From the NCBI GenBank assembly GCA_012976225.1, contig JAAVVG010000023.1:124001-188000 (forward strand): 64,000 nt of DNA, in the 5' to 3' direction. Origin of the DNA: Golubevia sp. BC0850 (Eukaryota > Basidiomycota > Exobasidiomycetes > Golubeviales > Golubeviaceae). Positions 45,824-56,588 of the stretch are shown piece by piece. The first letter of the stretch is position 1. Each line of letters opens with the position of its first letter. Both the position numbers and the translations under genes were made by a program. The notes under the pieces were generated by a model. It was not told where the DNA came from. It saw only the letters and a program-made list of their open reading frames with translations, and ran no database searches.

Positions 45824-47599
45824 TTACTGCTGAAGTAGTTGAATCATATCAGAGACTGTGACTGGGTTTTCACATAGTTCAATAAGTTCTCTCACTCGAA
45901 TATCGTGATTTGCCTTGAAACGGTCTTGACGCAGACGGAGAAATTCCCAGTTTTCTCCTCTTCTCAAAAATTCACAGATGATAGGTCCTTGGGAAGTGCA
46001 TGTTCTGGTCAAACTGAGGATTGAAAAAAAGGATTCTTTTCATCAGAGCTAGAACGAAGGGTAACGATTTAGGTGGTTGGAACAAAAGGCGACTCACAGC
46101 TCTAATGTTTCTCCCGTGGGATGGAAATCGGAAATGTATTTTCTTCGGTCCTTTCCTCCCCAAGAAAAGAGAGAGAACTGCTGACTGCCTTGCTTATCCT
46201 TCTGACGCCTGAGTTCCAGGTCAACTGTAATTTGCTCCGGGAACTTCCAACGAAATCTGCCGAAATGAAATCATAAGAAAAGAGTTAACAATCGGAATCG
46301 AGTCTGGTTAGGCTTGACAGCGCAAACCCACACATCGGCCGCTTCATGAGTAAAGTAGGAAGCTGAAGCCCGATAGAAAATCAGACCTTCTCTGACTTTC
46401 CCATCATCCAAGCGGCGTATCAAATCCTCTGTAGCTCTGGGAGAGAGAAACACAATAGGTTTCACCTCAATTGTTTCTCTGAGGGAAAAAGGGTTAGAAA
46501 AAGAGAACTGGTCAGCGTGCAACTTGATCAAAGTGCAGGGATACCTACAGTACAGAGTCAAGCTCGCCAGATCCTTGTCTTTGGAGCTCGGCGATCCGTC
46601 TTTGCAGAATCTACGAAGGGCGAAAAAAAAAGAAGAGAAGCTGATCGAATTTGTAGAGAAAGGAAGGAAATCAACCCAGACTGGAAGAGGGTTAAGCACT
46701 CACATCAAATCTGATCTTGAAACTTCTGGCGTGAATGGCTCTCGAGCTTTGCAGAAGACAGTCGAAGATGACCAGCGTTATCTGCAGATGAGAGACCAGG
46801 GTTATGTCAGCGCTGGAGCAAACCGCTGCGCTGTCAGCTCTGCAGAGATACCTTTCCTTGGAATTGACAAAGCTCGGCGTCGAAAACATCCTCCACAGAC
46901 CAGCTGTCTCTGGAAACTGCCTCTTTCTGTTCTGTTGCTACAAGTTGAGAAGTCTCGTTTTTGCGGGTTGTCTGTGCACACAAAAGGTCATCAGTTTCTT
47001 TTGGTCTTTCCAGTCTTTCCGTTCCACTCTTTCCTCCTTCTCTCGCAATCTTCCATCTCCTTCTTGGGAGCGAGGCAGGCGCAAGATATAAAGCGAAAAC
47101 TCACAAGGAGCCAAGCAGTTGCTCCACTTCTGCTGAGGCAGTGTGTGAGAAGCACTCTGGTACCATCTGCCTTTTCCGTGACAAAGTAGTCAGGGCGACT
47201 GCAAAGTTGAAGAGCAGGACGAACCGCGAAAAAATTAAATTAGATTGAGACACAGCAAGGGAGCGACGCACACTTACTTTTTTGCCTTCATCTTGACCAT
47301 TAGTGCTTGAGTGCAATCACTCGGGTGCTGACCTGGAAGAGAGACATCTTTGAACATGCATGTTGCACCTTAAGGGCTTGTGCAATGCTCCATAGAGACT
47401 CACCGATGAAGCTGGGATAGGATGGGATGAGACGAGAGGTAAGGGAGGGCAGAACAATGGTCTGCTGTGCTAACACTCACCGTGGGAACTTTGTACGTCT
47501 CATAGCCTGCATGGTGTTTTGGAGAACAGACACTAAGGACTGGTCTTCGACTCCTTTGATCACGACTCGATCGGGGCACTTGTGTGACTCTGAAGTCAT
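45824..47599 (-). CDS. CEG1: mRNA guanylyltransferase (capping enzyme), divergent Ceg1-like
   Basis: Ten exons on the minus strand (47,599-47,481; 47,411-47,404; 47,332-47,278; 47,198-47,105; 46,971-46,852; 46,781-46,704; 46,610-46,549; 46,478-46,332; 46,256-46,098; 46,013-45,824) sum to 344 codons, 343 aa. Landmarks: RFIGQHPSDCTQALM, motif I DYFVTEKADGTRVLL with the nucleotidyl Lys near residue 70, motif III VEDVFDAELCQF, motif IIIa LVIFDCLLQSSRAI, motif IV REGLIFYRASASYF, motif V RWKFPEQITVDLEL, and the OB-fold end GPIICEFLRRGENWEFLRLR with RQDRFKANH. The enzyme forms a covalent Lys-GMP and moves GMP to the 5' diphosphate of nascent mRNA. Yeast Ceg1 is 459 aa; this one is shorter and departs from consensus at motifs III (DAE for DGE), V (RWKF for KWKP) and VI (QDR for DDK). 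Exon 2 is only 8 nt. The gene lies between the inverted-repeat arms. Confidence 0.85.
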
Positions 47600-48641
47600 G
47601 GTGTGTTAGTGCGTATGGTGGTCACGGAACAGAGTCGAAGAATTTTGCAACTAGGGATCAACTAGATCTCAAGGTTGAGTTTCGGCATCGGACTTGGGAG
47701 GTCGACAACACCAACACCAACACCTCAACAACCAGCTTCTTCCTCTTCGTTTGAGCCTTCTTTAGGTCTCTCTTCCGCCTCCCAGCCTTCCTGGAATTGT
47801 CACCCAATTGGCTGCGAAGGGGCCTAGAGCATCGCAATCCACCTTCCTCATCTCATCTTCTTCCCAATCCCTCCCTCTCTTCCTCTCTCTCTTAGGCTGG
47901 CTCGGGAGGAACTTGAGAATGTATCCTTGGGGGATTTTGGAAGTTATTTATGTCTTGAGGCATCGATTGAGTTTCGTGGAGTGCAAAGAAAAAGCAAAGA
48001 AATGCCAAGGAGAAAGTTTGGAAGAGATTATTTCATCAGACACTCGAGGTAGTCATTCTTCACACAAGGAATCACCATCAAAGACCAACGATGGCAAGGA
48101 GAAGATTACTTCTGCCGCCAGATACAGCCGCAAGAGTTGTCCTTTCCCAGAGTATTCGGACCCTTCCCTTCTGGATAGCTTCCACTTGCCCATTCCCCAA
48201 CATGAGCGAGGAACGGTGGATGATTCGCCTAATTCTTTCTCGCCAGAAAGAGAGCCGCAGATGCTGCCATGCGAGAAGTGCTCAACTATGTTGAGTGATC
48301 CCCGGGTATTATGAGCTCCCATATGGGTTTCTTTTTGGTCAGCGAGGATTGTGATTGCTAATGTCCCTTGAACCAATAAAGAATTCTCAAAAACCTCTGG
48401 ATCTTCCCAAAAGGATTCTTTTTACTTTAGAACAGAAACAAAACTGAAAAGTTTGCGCTGTAAAGAATGAAAAGAATGGGGATGACCGAAACCCACGAGC
48501 AGTGGGATTTGACAGTTCTTGGAGCGTGAAAGGAGGAACGAGAAAGGATCGCCCATCGTTTTTTCTATAGCCACCCAACATGTCTTCTCGTTCTTCCAGT
48601 AGCACTGCAGCAAGCCCCACCTACAGATCAAGAAATCTACA
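47600..48641. other. Core region upstream of CEG1-like gene, with an uncharacterised plus-strand ORF
   Basis: It holds the CEG1-like promoter. The plus-strand frame 47,808-48,314 (168 codons) looks coding in its second half (EEIISSDTRGSHSSHKESPS, SKTNDGKEKITSAARYSRKS, LLDSFHLPIPQHERGTVDDS, MLPCEKCSTMLSDPRVL). It might be an N-terminal exon of the nuclease-like gene to the right, or a separate short gene. I cannot decide. Confidence 0.35.
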
Positions 48642-49778
48642 ATGAGCTGGGATTCTATTGGAAGAGCATCCGTCTTTCCAAGATTGGCCGATCCCGATTC
48701 TCAACTTCGTGAACTTCCCAACCTCGAACGGGTTCAGATCCATAGTATCTGCAGAGCAGGTGAGTACATTTGTACCTTTGGTAAGAATATAAAAGCAGCT
48801 TACACCTTTTAATTGATCTCTGCATCATTACAATCGTGAAATTCCTTTGAACCGAAACCATGGTCCAGATTCCCTGGTTCAATTCCTTCACACCTATTCC
48901 ACAGCATTCCATCGCGGCTGCCTCAACCCTCCGAGTGTCGGATGCACAAGCGTTCATCGCCTGCCAAACACTACCAGATACTATTCAAAATCTTCTATCG
49001 CGCACAGAGCCCCGATGGATGCATGTCTCATCACAAAGTCGCGAGCTCGTGAGTTCCCTCTCTTCCACGCAAAGCCCCATTCTACCCCACTCTTTCTTTC
49101 CCACGCTGACTGGGTATTGTGGTATTCTTTGATGGCGGTATTCAAAAGGGAAGACGAACTTCGGGATGCTCCGATTGAGCTGGTCCAAGAAGAGCTTTCA
49201 CTTCTCTCTGTGCCCAAGCCGGACTACTCCTTTGGCCTGGCCGTGGATCAAGACAACCGACCCCAACCGCTCAGCTAGATCCAAGCTGTGCGCCCGTTCT
49301 CTCTGATGCATTTCTTTCACATCTTCAAGTCACCCCTGGTTTACAGCCATGGTTAGCCAGAGGAGCAATTGACATGGTTTCCCATGTGTCATTCATGAGG
49401 CAAAATCAGACTCCAGCACTCTTTTCTTTGCAGAGAATCAAGCGGCTGGAGCTGCAGCAAAAGCTTTGATTCTTCAAGAGCAGCTTTCAACAGCAGCTTC
49501 CATTGATTTGACTCTTCCTAATACTGCTTTTTGCAGTCAAGATTACAACTGGGAAGTCTGGGTTGCTCTTCGAAACCCAAACGAAAGAATTGTAAGTGGA
49601 ATGATCAAGTTTAAGTCAATTCAAGTTTTCTTATGTCTCTCAATGTGCATCTAGCTCTTCTTTTCCTTTTCATGTACGCTTGTGCTCGATGCAAACTGCA
49701 AAACTGCATTGTTTTGTGAAGACCCTGGCTTTGATTTGGACCGGAGGGATGTGTCTCCAGAGAATTTCTGGACAACTT
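48642..49778 (+). pseudogene. Fungal PD-(D/E)XK nuclease-like gene, apparently interrupted
   Basis: From ATG 48,642 the exons read MSWDSIGRASVFPRLADPDS, then DSLVQFLHTYSTAFHRGCLN, and after an intron near 49,050-49,150 ELRDAPIELVQEELSLLSV. The PD-like motif follows (VPKPDYSFGL), then DPSCAPVLSDAFLSHLQVTP, FPCVIHEAKSDSSTLFFAEN with the E-x-K motif, AAGAAAKALILQEQL and NWEVWVALRNPNERI. A last exon ends ENFWTT. Pro-x-Pro-Asp followed by E-A-K and AENQAAGAAA is the layout of a fungal family of restriction-endonuclease-fold proteins (DUF7924-like) common in accessory genome regions. Between the PD motif and the E-x-K motif the frame is not continuous, so the gene is probably a recent relic, or the assembly has errors here. 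Function in fungi is unknown. Confidence 0.5.
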
Positions 49779-50969
49779 GAGTGTGGTTGGTGCGCTCCAC
49801 TAACTCCCCTCACTCAACTTGTTCCATCTCATGTTTCTCAAAAAAAAGATGAGAATCGACTAAGATACGTTTGCGCTACAGCCCAACGCTTTTCTCTCAA
49901 CACCTCTATACCCTCTGAGTCTAGATGTTAGAAGGGAAACCAAATCTATACTCCACTTCTCTCCCTCGATCCCTACTCTTTCGTTAGTCTTTCTGCAGAA
50001 GCTAGGTAAACGAAGGACCTCGATTGGGTTGGGTCCCTAACCATGACATTTGCCAAACGGACTGAGGAATGGATCTGGCGGCTGCAAGCTTGTCCATTTT
50101 CTCGAAGTAAGAGGAACCTGACCTCACCAAAGAAGGGAGATTTGAGAACATGAATGATGAAAATGAATGGAGCATTTTTTTTAGACCCATCCACCCCTTG
50201 TGCAGCCCTCATGAACCAAGTGGACAGAAACCAAATGGACAGAGAAGTCTAATTTCGATTCATCATGATTTAATACCAAATGGATCTGGGGACATCTTAG
50301 CTCACCCCTCCATTTGAACTTTTTGAAACTTTTAGTCAACGAAGTCAACTAGCCTTTTGTCACGAGTGCCATTTGCACCAACACTTTCCGCTTGTCGGTC
50401 AGGCAGGTAGCCCTCCAAGACTAGCTCAGCGGTGTCTCCTCTGTCCCCAAGTCCAAGTGGAAGTGAACCTTGATTGGACCCAAAACATATCCTCTGAATG
50501 AAATTGCAGAGGAGGCTATCACTCCGAGGGCATGAAAGGTGCAGAAGGCGGGTGAAGGGAATAGAGAAGGGTAAAAGGCAGTACTACAGGGTAAGAAGAA
50601 GGGACCCATGAGGTTGAGGAGCCGCCCAAGAATAGAACAACCAACTTAATGTCAAACTTGGAAGATCAACTGACTGACAAGCTTAAATAGCTGAGATTGA
50701 GCGAAAAAAAAGTCTCGGCTAACCATTTGAACGGTGGATTCGAAGATTTGTCTCTGATGCATGACTATAAACTGGATTAGGAAATGAAAATGAAGTTCAG
50801 CTTAAATCCGCTGTTGAAGAAAACCGTGGGAGACTCCGAATCAGGTCTGGGGTTTGAGTGTGAATATTCACTCAGATGATGAGATTGACTCATTGAAAGT
50901 TGGTGCATCAGAACAAGACGAAGATGAGTTTGTGCTTATGCTTGAATTGAAACTTGATGTAGAGGTAGG
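49779..50969. other. Core region, no supported gene
   Basis: About 1.2 kb of short frames on both strands without domain or splice pattern. A possible exon, VNIHSDDEIDSLKVGASEQD, near 50,850-50,940 could belong to the acidic ORF that follows. Confidence 0.4.
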
Positions 50970-51542
50970 TTGACTTCGGTGCGCGAGTCAGTGATCCGAG
51001 CCAGCATCTTCAGCGAAGGTTTCATCCCAGAAGCTGAGCGTGATTCTCTGAAGAAGAAGTGTTTGAAGAAAATCGGTTTGGATTCAAACGGCAAAATTGT
51101 CAAGACGTCTGCTCCAAACAACAAGGAAGATGAATCTGGCAGCGGCAGCGACGACGATGACACCAATTCTCACTTCTTTCAAAGTTCTTCTAACGAAGAA
51201 ATCAGGAACCCCAAACAATTCCACTCCTACACATCAAAAGCTATGCCTTCAAGCAAAAGTGTTCTTTCAAAAAATAGGCGATCTTCCCTTCTGCTCCTGT
51301 TGAACCAGTCGAAAAGAAAAATGCTTTTGGGAAAGGCGCTCTTGGTAGCAAACTAGCTAGAATGAATGACTCGGGTTCAAATAAAGATTTTGGAAGGAAG
51401 AAGAAGCAAACAAGCTTAAACGAGGAAGAAATTGATACGCTTAGAAATGTTAGATATTCTAAGACTGTTGTTTCAGAGGGATCTGTCACCGAATCAAAGG
51501 CTACTCTCGAAACATCATCGCTCTCTCAATCCTTTGACGTCT
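50970..51542 (+). CDS. Uncharacterised acidic, disordered ORF of the core
   Basis: No known family. The coding-like sequence reads SVIRASIFSEGFIPEAERDS, then KKIGLDSNGKIVKTSAPNNK and an acidic run ESGSGSDDDD. Then the frame changes near 51,275 to APVEPVEKKNAFGKGALGSK and LARMNDSGSNKDFGRKKKQT, ending TSSLSQSFDV at 51,542. The change of frame lies at a short A-run and may be an indel or a missed intron. The composition is Ser, Lys and Glu rich and probably unfolded. Adjacent acidic codons upstream suggest that the 5' part is missing from this model. Confidence 0.3.
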
Positions 51543-52419
51543 AGCTACTTCTTTCGCATTTTAGTTTCTTTCGAGAGCGAGTTTTTACCCACATCCAAAA
51601 TCACTGCCATAGTCGAAAAAGCAAAGCCATCTGCGGACTGGAAGTCGAAGGGCTTTTAAAGAATTGTCAAGAACGCTTTTTTTTTTCATTGCCTTACTTT
51701 TCATCCTCTTTTCTCAAATAGTTTCTTGTTCAGAGTCTCTTTCTTTCCTGAAATCTTCACACTAAACACGCAGTCTCAGAATTTGCAGACACAACACAAA
51801 TCAATTACCTGTATTCTAGCAATCCAGAACTAACCCCCGTCCATTTGATTTTCTCTCCACCAAGACAGCTTTCGAATGATTTTTCAATGCCGCAGAAAAC
51901 AGAACATCAAATCGAGTTGACGGCTTAGGGTTCGTCCTTGTTTGAACAAGACCCTGTCGCTTATTCTCCTCCCTTCCTTGCTAAATCGCGAGGACCAGAA
52001 TGAGTGAAGAGGAACAAAGAAACATTTAAGCAACATCGAAAATCTAACCTGGTGAGTTTTGTCTCTGCCCTCTCTTTTAGTGCAACGGCAGTGCAACACT
52101 TCTTCTTTAGAAAGAGGGACTTAACTTCAATATTGAGTTACCTTTAACTCATCGCATGTGAATTCTTGCCCCTCCTCTAATCATTGGAGAAACAGTTGGT
52201 CTCTGAGCATTGTGCGCGGGCGCAAAAGCGTCAAAATTCTTTGTAGCGGGTCACAGAGTATCACCTACTAAAAGAAGAAACTACTGCAAAATTGAAGCCA
52301 CCCATTCCAAGAATCTACGCTCAGTACAGACCCTGGTCTTCTTGACCATGGATTCGGAGGGTGTCCTTTTTCAGAATCTGAAGGCGTTTTGTAGTGGCTA
52401 CGATAATCCCCTAACGCAC
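51543..52419. other. Core region bordering the right arm, no supported gene
   Basis: About 880 bp. A minus-strand frame that starts in the right arm runs out into it (52,648-52,268). I see no recognisable protein or RNA. Confidence 0.45.
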
Positions 52420-52687
52420 GAATGAGACTAGAACTCTGTCTTCTTTGTGAGTCCACACAGAATCTTTGTTCAAACGCCGAAGATACGCAAGTACGAAATG
52501 ATTCGAGAGGAACCAAAGAAAGGGATGACAGTGCAATCAGAAGAGAAGGCTTTTCCGGAAGAGAAATGAAACACCAACCAAACGACGAGAGAAGGACAGT
52601 CGGCAAAGAAAAAGAAAACTGAAATAAGTGGGAAGAGTATTTGATCAAAACAAGAAGAGAATCTCAGAATGGAAGTCCACGAAAGGG

Positions 52688-52761
52688 GAGCATGTAGAAA
52701 GCAGAGCATGTAGAAAGCAGAGCATGTAGAAAGCAGAGCATGTAGAAAGCAGAGCATGTAG
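52688..52761. repeat. 16-bp tandem repeat (right arm copy)
   Basis: Mirror of 42,483-42,556 with the same five cores. Confidence 0.9.
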
Positions 52762-52938
52762 AAAACAGAGATCTCACTACGATCTGAAGGAGCTGGGAAG
52801 GGGATCAAAGGGAAAAGAGACCTGCTGTGAAAAGTGCGCCTATCAAAATGAAGACATTGAGCAGGGAGAATTCTAGAGGAACAGTCAGTCATTGCTCACT
52901 GCCTCCAAGGATTCTGGTTTTGAGACGGTTCACTCACC

Positions 52939-53706
52939 TCAGAGCGTCTTCCAACCGAAAGGCGCGAACTTGAGCTTGAATCCTTGTCCTTCGTACGCTG
53001 TAGAATTGACCTTTGTCAAACGACGATTCGTTTCTTTCCGGATTCTGTCCAGCCAAGGTCGAGGCTCAGGATCGAGTTGCTTTCGAAAAGAGTCATACAC
53101 AGGAGGAAGGAAGTAGACATCGAGAGCACAGTAGGATTGCATGATCTCATCCATAGGTCTAACCAGAAGCAGAGCCTCATTGCCTCCTCTCTGTGGCACG
53201 AAGGTGGAAGCGAAGGTCTTGCGGGCGTCCTTGAAGGTCGCTAGCTGCTCAGTGGTGAGAATACCAGAGTCCTCGACGGCCTTGGCTACTCCAGAGACAT
53301 AGACACGAGAACCTGCAGGCCGAACCGCTAGCTCCAGCAGCTGGACGTCCAGGATGTTCTTGAGGCTGATGCCGTAGCTGTGGAGAAGAGCATCAGCAAG
53401 GTTCCTAACGTCAAAGACAAACTTCTTGATCGATGACGACTGGAGGCTCTGCTTCAAACTGTATCCTTGATGTTCCCCCCTATGAGTAAAAGCCTCTGTC
53501 CCTAAAACCAGGAGATCCAAGAGATAAACCTCTGTGGAGTCTGCTCGGACCGCGAGGACAGAGTGAGTTCCAGAGCGTCCTAAATTTTGGCTTTTCATGG
53601 AGATACTGATCGTAGCGACTCCCTCGATTGAATGCAGAAACATCTCTAGCTGACTGAGGCTTTCCACAACGACCAGCTTGGGGCTTGGATTGGCGGATTG
53701 GGGCAT
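52939..53706 (-). CDS. DEDD 3'-5' exonuclease-like protein, predicted inactive (right arm copy)
   Basis: All 255 codons are identical to the left-arm copy at 41,538-42,305, including the loss of the two acidic Exo I residues and the intact Exo II and Exo III motifs. The two copies point away from their outer borders and towards each other, into the core. Because upstream and downstream DNA is also duplicated, both should be expressed alike unless the flanks matter. Confidence 0.75.
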   Translation of the reverse strand: MPQSANPSPKLVVVESLSQLEMFLHSIEGVATISISMKSQNLGRSGTHSVLAVRADSTEVYLLDLLVLGTEAFTHRGEHQGYSLKQSLQSSSIKKFVFDVRNLADALLHSYGISLKNILDVQLLELAVRPAGSRVYVSGVAKAVEDSGILTTEQLATFKDARKTFASTFVPQRGGNEALLLVRPMDEIMQSYCALDVYFLPPVYDSFRKQLDPEPRPWLDRIRKETNRRLTKVNSTAYEGQGFKLKFAPFGWKTL

Positions 53707-54043
53707 TGGCCTTTCCTGCGATAGAGAGGTGAAAGAGACGTGAGTGAGTGCCTTTCATTTCATAGTGGATCAAAGGGAGAAGAGAAGGACGACGAGTTGA
53801 GCAGTCACCTACATTTTAGAACTTACCAGCTCTTAGAGAGAAGAGCGAAGGAGAGGGAGAGTGTGGAGGGGGTGAGGGAAGAAAAAAGACAAAGTGGCCA
53901 AAACTGATTGCACCCTCTTCCGTTCGAAGGTGGCTGTGGCTCAAAGAAACCCTTGTGGTTCTATCGGAAATTGAAGCGAGATGCTAGAAACAAGAAGGGG
54001 CTGAAGAGCCGAGACGACGACCTCGTGCAGCTCCATCAGACTT

Positions 54044-54812
54044 GTGCTAACAGAAAGCAAAGCGCGGAAATTTAGGGCGGAAACCTTTTGATTGGCTTAG
54101 TGTTAGTGAGCAGAGCATCCTCCCAGCTGGCGTATCTATCAGGAGAAACGATGCATCAGCTCTGGCTCCTCTTCCCTGGAGTGCTCAAGTCTTCGACGTT
54201 GAAGCAGTGGCGTTGAATCAAGGACTCCAAGCCGCTATCAACGCTGCAGAGAGAGACAGGAGACAACATCTTCCTCCTCAAGGACAACTCAGTCGTCATG
54301 AATCTGGCCTTCGGCTCCCTATCCTACTCCAGTCAAACCGAGTTCATGGAACCGCATAGAACAGCTAGGACTTAGATTTCGGACCCTCGCCACCACCTCT
54401 CAATCGAATGGTGGGTATCTGGCCATACCAAGGGCTCGAATGGAAAAGAAAGGACCTCCTCAACCTCAAACTAGTCCAAACAAGAACTAGAAAGGAAGAC
54501 CTCAAAGCCTACCATCTAACCCGCGAGCACGATTCAGCCATTCTCAACTGCTATCGCTGCTCTGACGAAACCTCACGGGTCCATCCCTTCCTCTGCCCAG
54601 GTCTGGCTCAAGGAGAAGACCTCTATCTCCAATCTGAAAGTCGTCCGATGTCAATCAGCCAGATATCTGACTCTGAAGAAGGCACTCTAGCATTCCTAGA
54701 ATTCATCCAATCTTCAGATGCTTTCCAGCCAGCCAAGCCCCCAACTTCAACTGCCTCAAACTCTCAAGCCTCAATTTGGGTTCCTTTTCCAGAAGCCAAA
54801 ATCGCCATGTAA
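54044..54812 (+). mobile_element. Decayed LINE 3' piece (right arm copy)
   Basis: Mirror of the left-arm piece at 40,432-41,200: RNase H Glu, Asp and WVPGH-like motifs, then the CxxC...H....C tail, here on the plus strand. Same state of decay, so it was already dead when the arms were duplicated or has been homogenised since. Confidence 0.55.
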
Positions 54813-56093
54813 CCGCCTTAAGAATCATTCCCATTTGCCTGTTCCCGTTCCCGTTCCCCTTTTTCTCTTTTCAAATTTGTTCCTCTTTTTGAAATTGCTC
54901 CAAATTGTCCCCTTATCCCACGAATCCCAGATTCCTTTCTTTGCCATGTATTCAGCCACTTTTGTTCTCTTACGAGGACACGTCATTATCTCTGCAACAA
55001 GAGGCCATTTTGACGCTAAAAGATTATTCAATTTAATTCAATTCCTCGAAGAAGTGCACAGCCTAAAATGGACTTCCTTACAAGCAAAGGATGGAACGCA
55101 TTAGCATCTCAAGCAGCTTAAACTACTGTATAGAGGTGATGATACTGAGTGTGGAATCGACTGATCTCACGTGAGTTGGAAAGACCGCTTCTCACATCCT
55201 CTACTGCGGGTATCGACGCGTGTTGTGAAGACATCTAGCAGCTTCAACAGCAGAGCATTTTCGAACTTCTTACCAGAAGGACGTCTTCCCTCAACGTCCA
55301 ACTTTGATTTGATTCAGTCTTCATATTTTAGATCAGCCCATTGATCTATCTACATTGGCTCGAAGTTGACCCTTGGCAAAGAAGTTCTGCCCAGAGAGGG
55401 GCAACTCGTCACAGCAACCTGTGCCTCTCTACTCTCTTTCTTCTATTTGATTTGATTCAGCAATTAATACACATTCAATGAACAGCATACAGAACCACAA
55501 GAGATTCCTGTCAAACTGTTTCCCACCCAATCATCCTCGGAAAAAGCCATACTAGCGGGGATTCAGATCAGAGCCTCCGCTTGGAAGATCGAGAAGGGTA
55601 TTGCATACAGGACAATGATGCTTGCCTAATGAAGCTGGCTGAAAAGCGAGATACATTTTGGCACTTGAGGAGAGTAAGCAAAGGAACAAAGAATCAACAG
55701 AAATGTTACGCTTGTGAACAGGTGAGAGTAGAGCAGAGGTGGAGGGGCCGGGTTTGATGGGAGATGAGAACCAAGTTGATAGTGTTGACCAACTTGAAAA
55801 GTTTCAAAAGCAGCAGAAAAGAAGGTATCGACTGTTTTCTGGAGTTTACGATCAAGGATGAGAGGGTGAGACAAGGGCGAGAAGAGGGGGGAGGCTTTAA
55901 TAGTGGTCTTCGGTTTAACATGGCCCAATTACAAGCTTAACTTAGGAACTTACCAGCAGCATGTTCGATGCTATTGTTTTCCCTGCGCTTCTTTACCCCT
56001 CTAGTGCTCTTCCATTAGAAACTGCTCTTTTCCTCTATCCTATCCTCTTCTGTCTTGTCTCTCCTCGCCTGTCTAACGCGGATTGATTCACCT

Positions 56094-56294
56094 GGATGAA
56101 TTTTCAGCTCAGTCCACATCTTAAGAGTCCCATCTCATTTCGACTTCAAGCTCTCCACAAATTCCAGCACCTGATCGTTTCTTTCTTGGTGAGTTAGTAT
56201 GCAACTGGAGTGATCTTCTTGGTGATCTTGAAAGGTCCTAGCAAGCAGCCATCAAGCTTCTGAATTAGTTTTTGAAACAAAAGGCTTCAATTTG
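56094..56294 (-). mobile_element. Fossil scrap of Ty3/gypsy integrase end (right arm part)
   Basis: The part of the gypsy fossil that lies inside the arm is present here as well, in reverse. The part left of 38,950 is not. The repeat was therefore made after the element had already inserted and decayed. Confidence 0.4.
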
Positions 56295-56588
56295 ATGGGT
56301 CTACGTTTTGATAGATAAGAGCAGAGGAGAAACAAAAAAGCAAGGGAACTGAAAATATGCGAGAGGGGCAGGGGAGATTTAATGTCCGTGTCCGTGTTTG
56401 ATGAGGGTCGTGATGAAGGTCTTCGCTATTGATGTATATCTAGGATGCGGGAATAGAAGAAAGCAGGAATATACTGGGAAGAGAAGGAGACGTGAAGGTG
56501 GAAAAAAAAGAGAAGGGAGAAGAAAACGTCTTGAAGAATGGTTGGAACTGGAAATCTTGGGGATGAATTAGAGGGCCTTAATTGATCT
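56295..56588. other. 3' flank of the hydrolase gene, outside the right arm
   Basis: About 290 bp with no gene. This is the right-hand junction of the inverted repeat; the sequence next to 56,294 has no match to that next to 38,950. Confidence 0.6.

Larger units (their letters stand above)
52420..56294 (-). repeat. Right arm of the 3.9-kb inverted repeat
   Basis: Reverse complement of the left arm; see there for the identity argument. It is 21 bp shorter because it holds one instead of two 21-bp units near the inner end. The outer border is sharp at 56,294, about 300 bp past the stop of the hydrolase gene, and the inner border at 52,420. Confidence 0.95.

Noticed and set aside
46692-47316. 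Several plus- and minus-strand ORFs over the CEG1-like gene
   Set aside because: They are exon read-throughs or shadows of the ten-exon guanylyltransferase model.
38950-56294. Reading the inverted repeat as terminal inverted repeats of one known DNA transposon
   Set aside because: No transposase is visible in the core or arms, no target-site duplication at the outer borders, and the arms hold unrelated fossils and a host-like gene.
38950-56294. Reading the 17-kb structure as a Starship
   Set aside because: No tyrosine recombinase (DUF3435) gene, and Starships are known from Pezizomycotina while this window looks basidiomycete.
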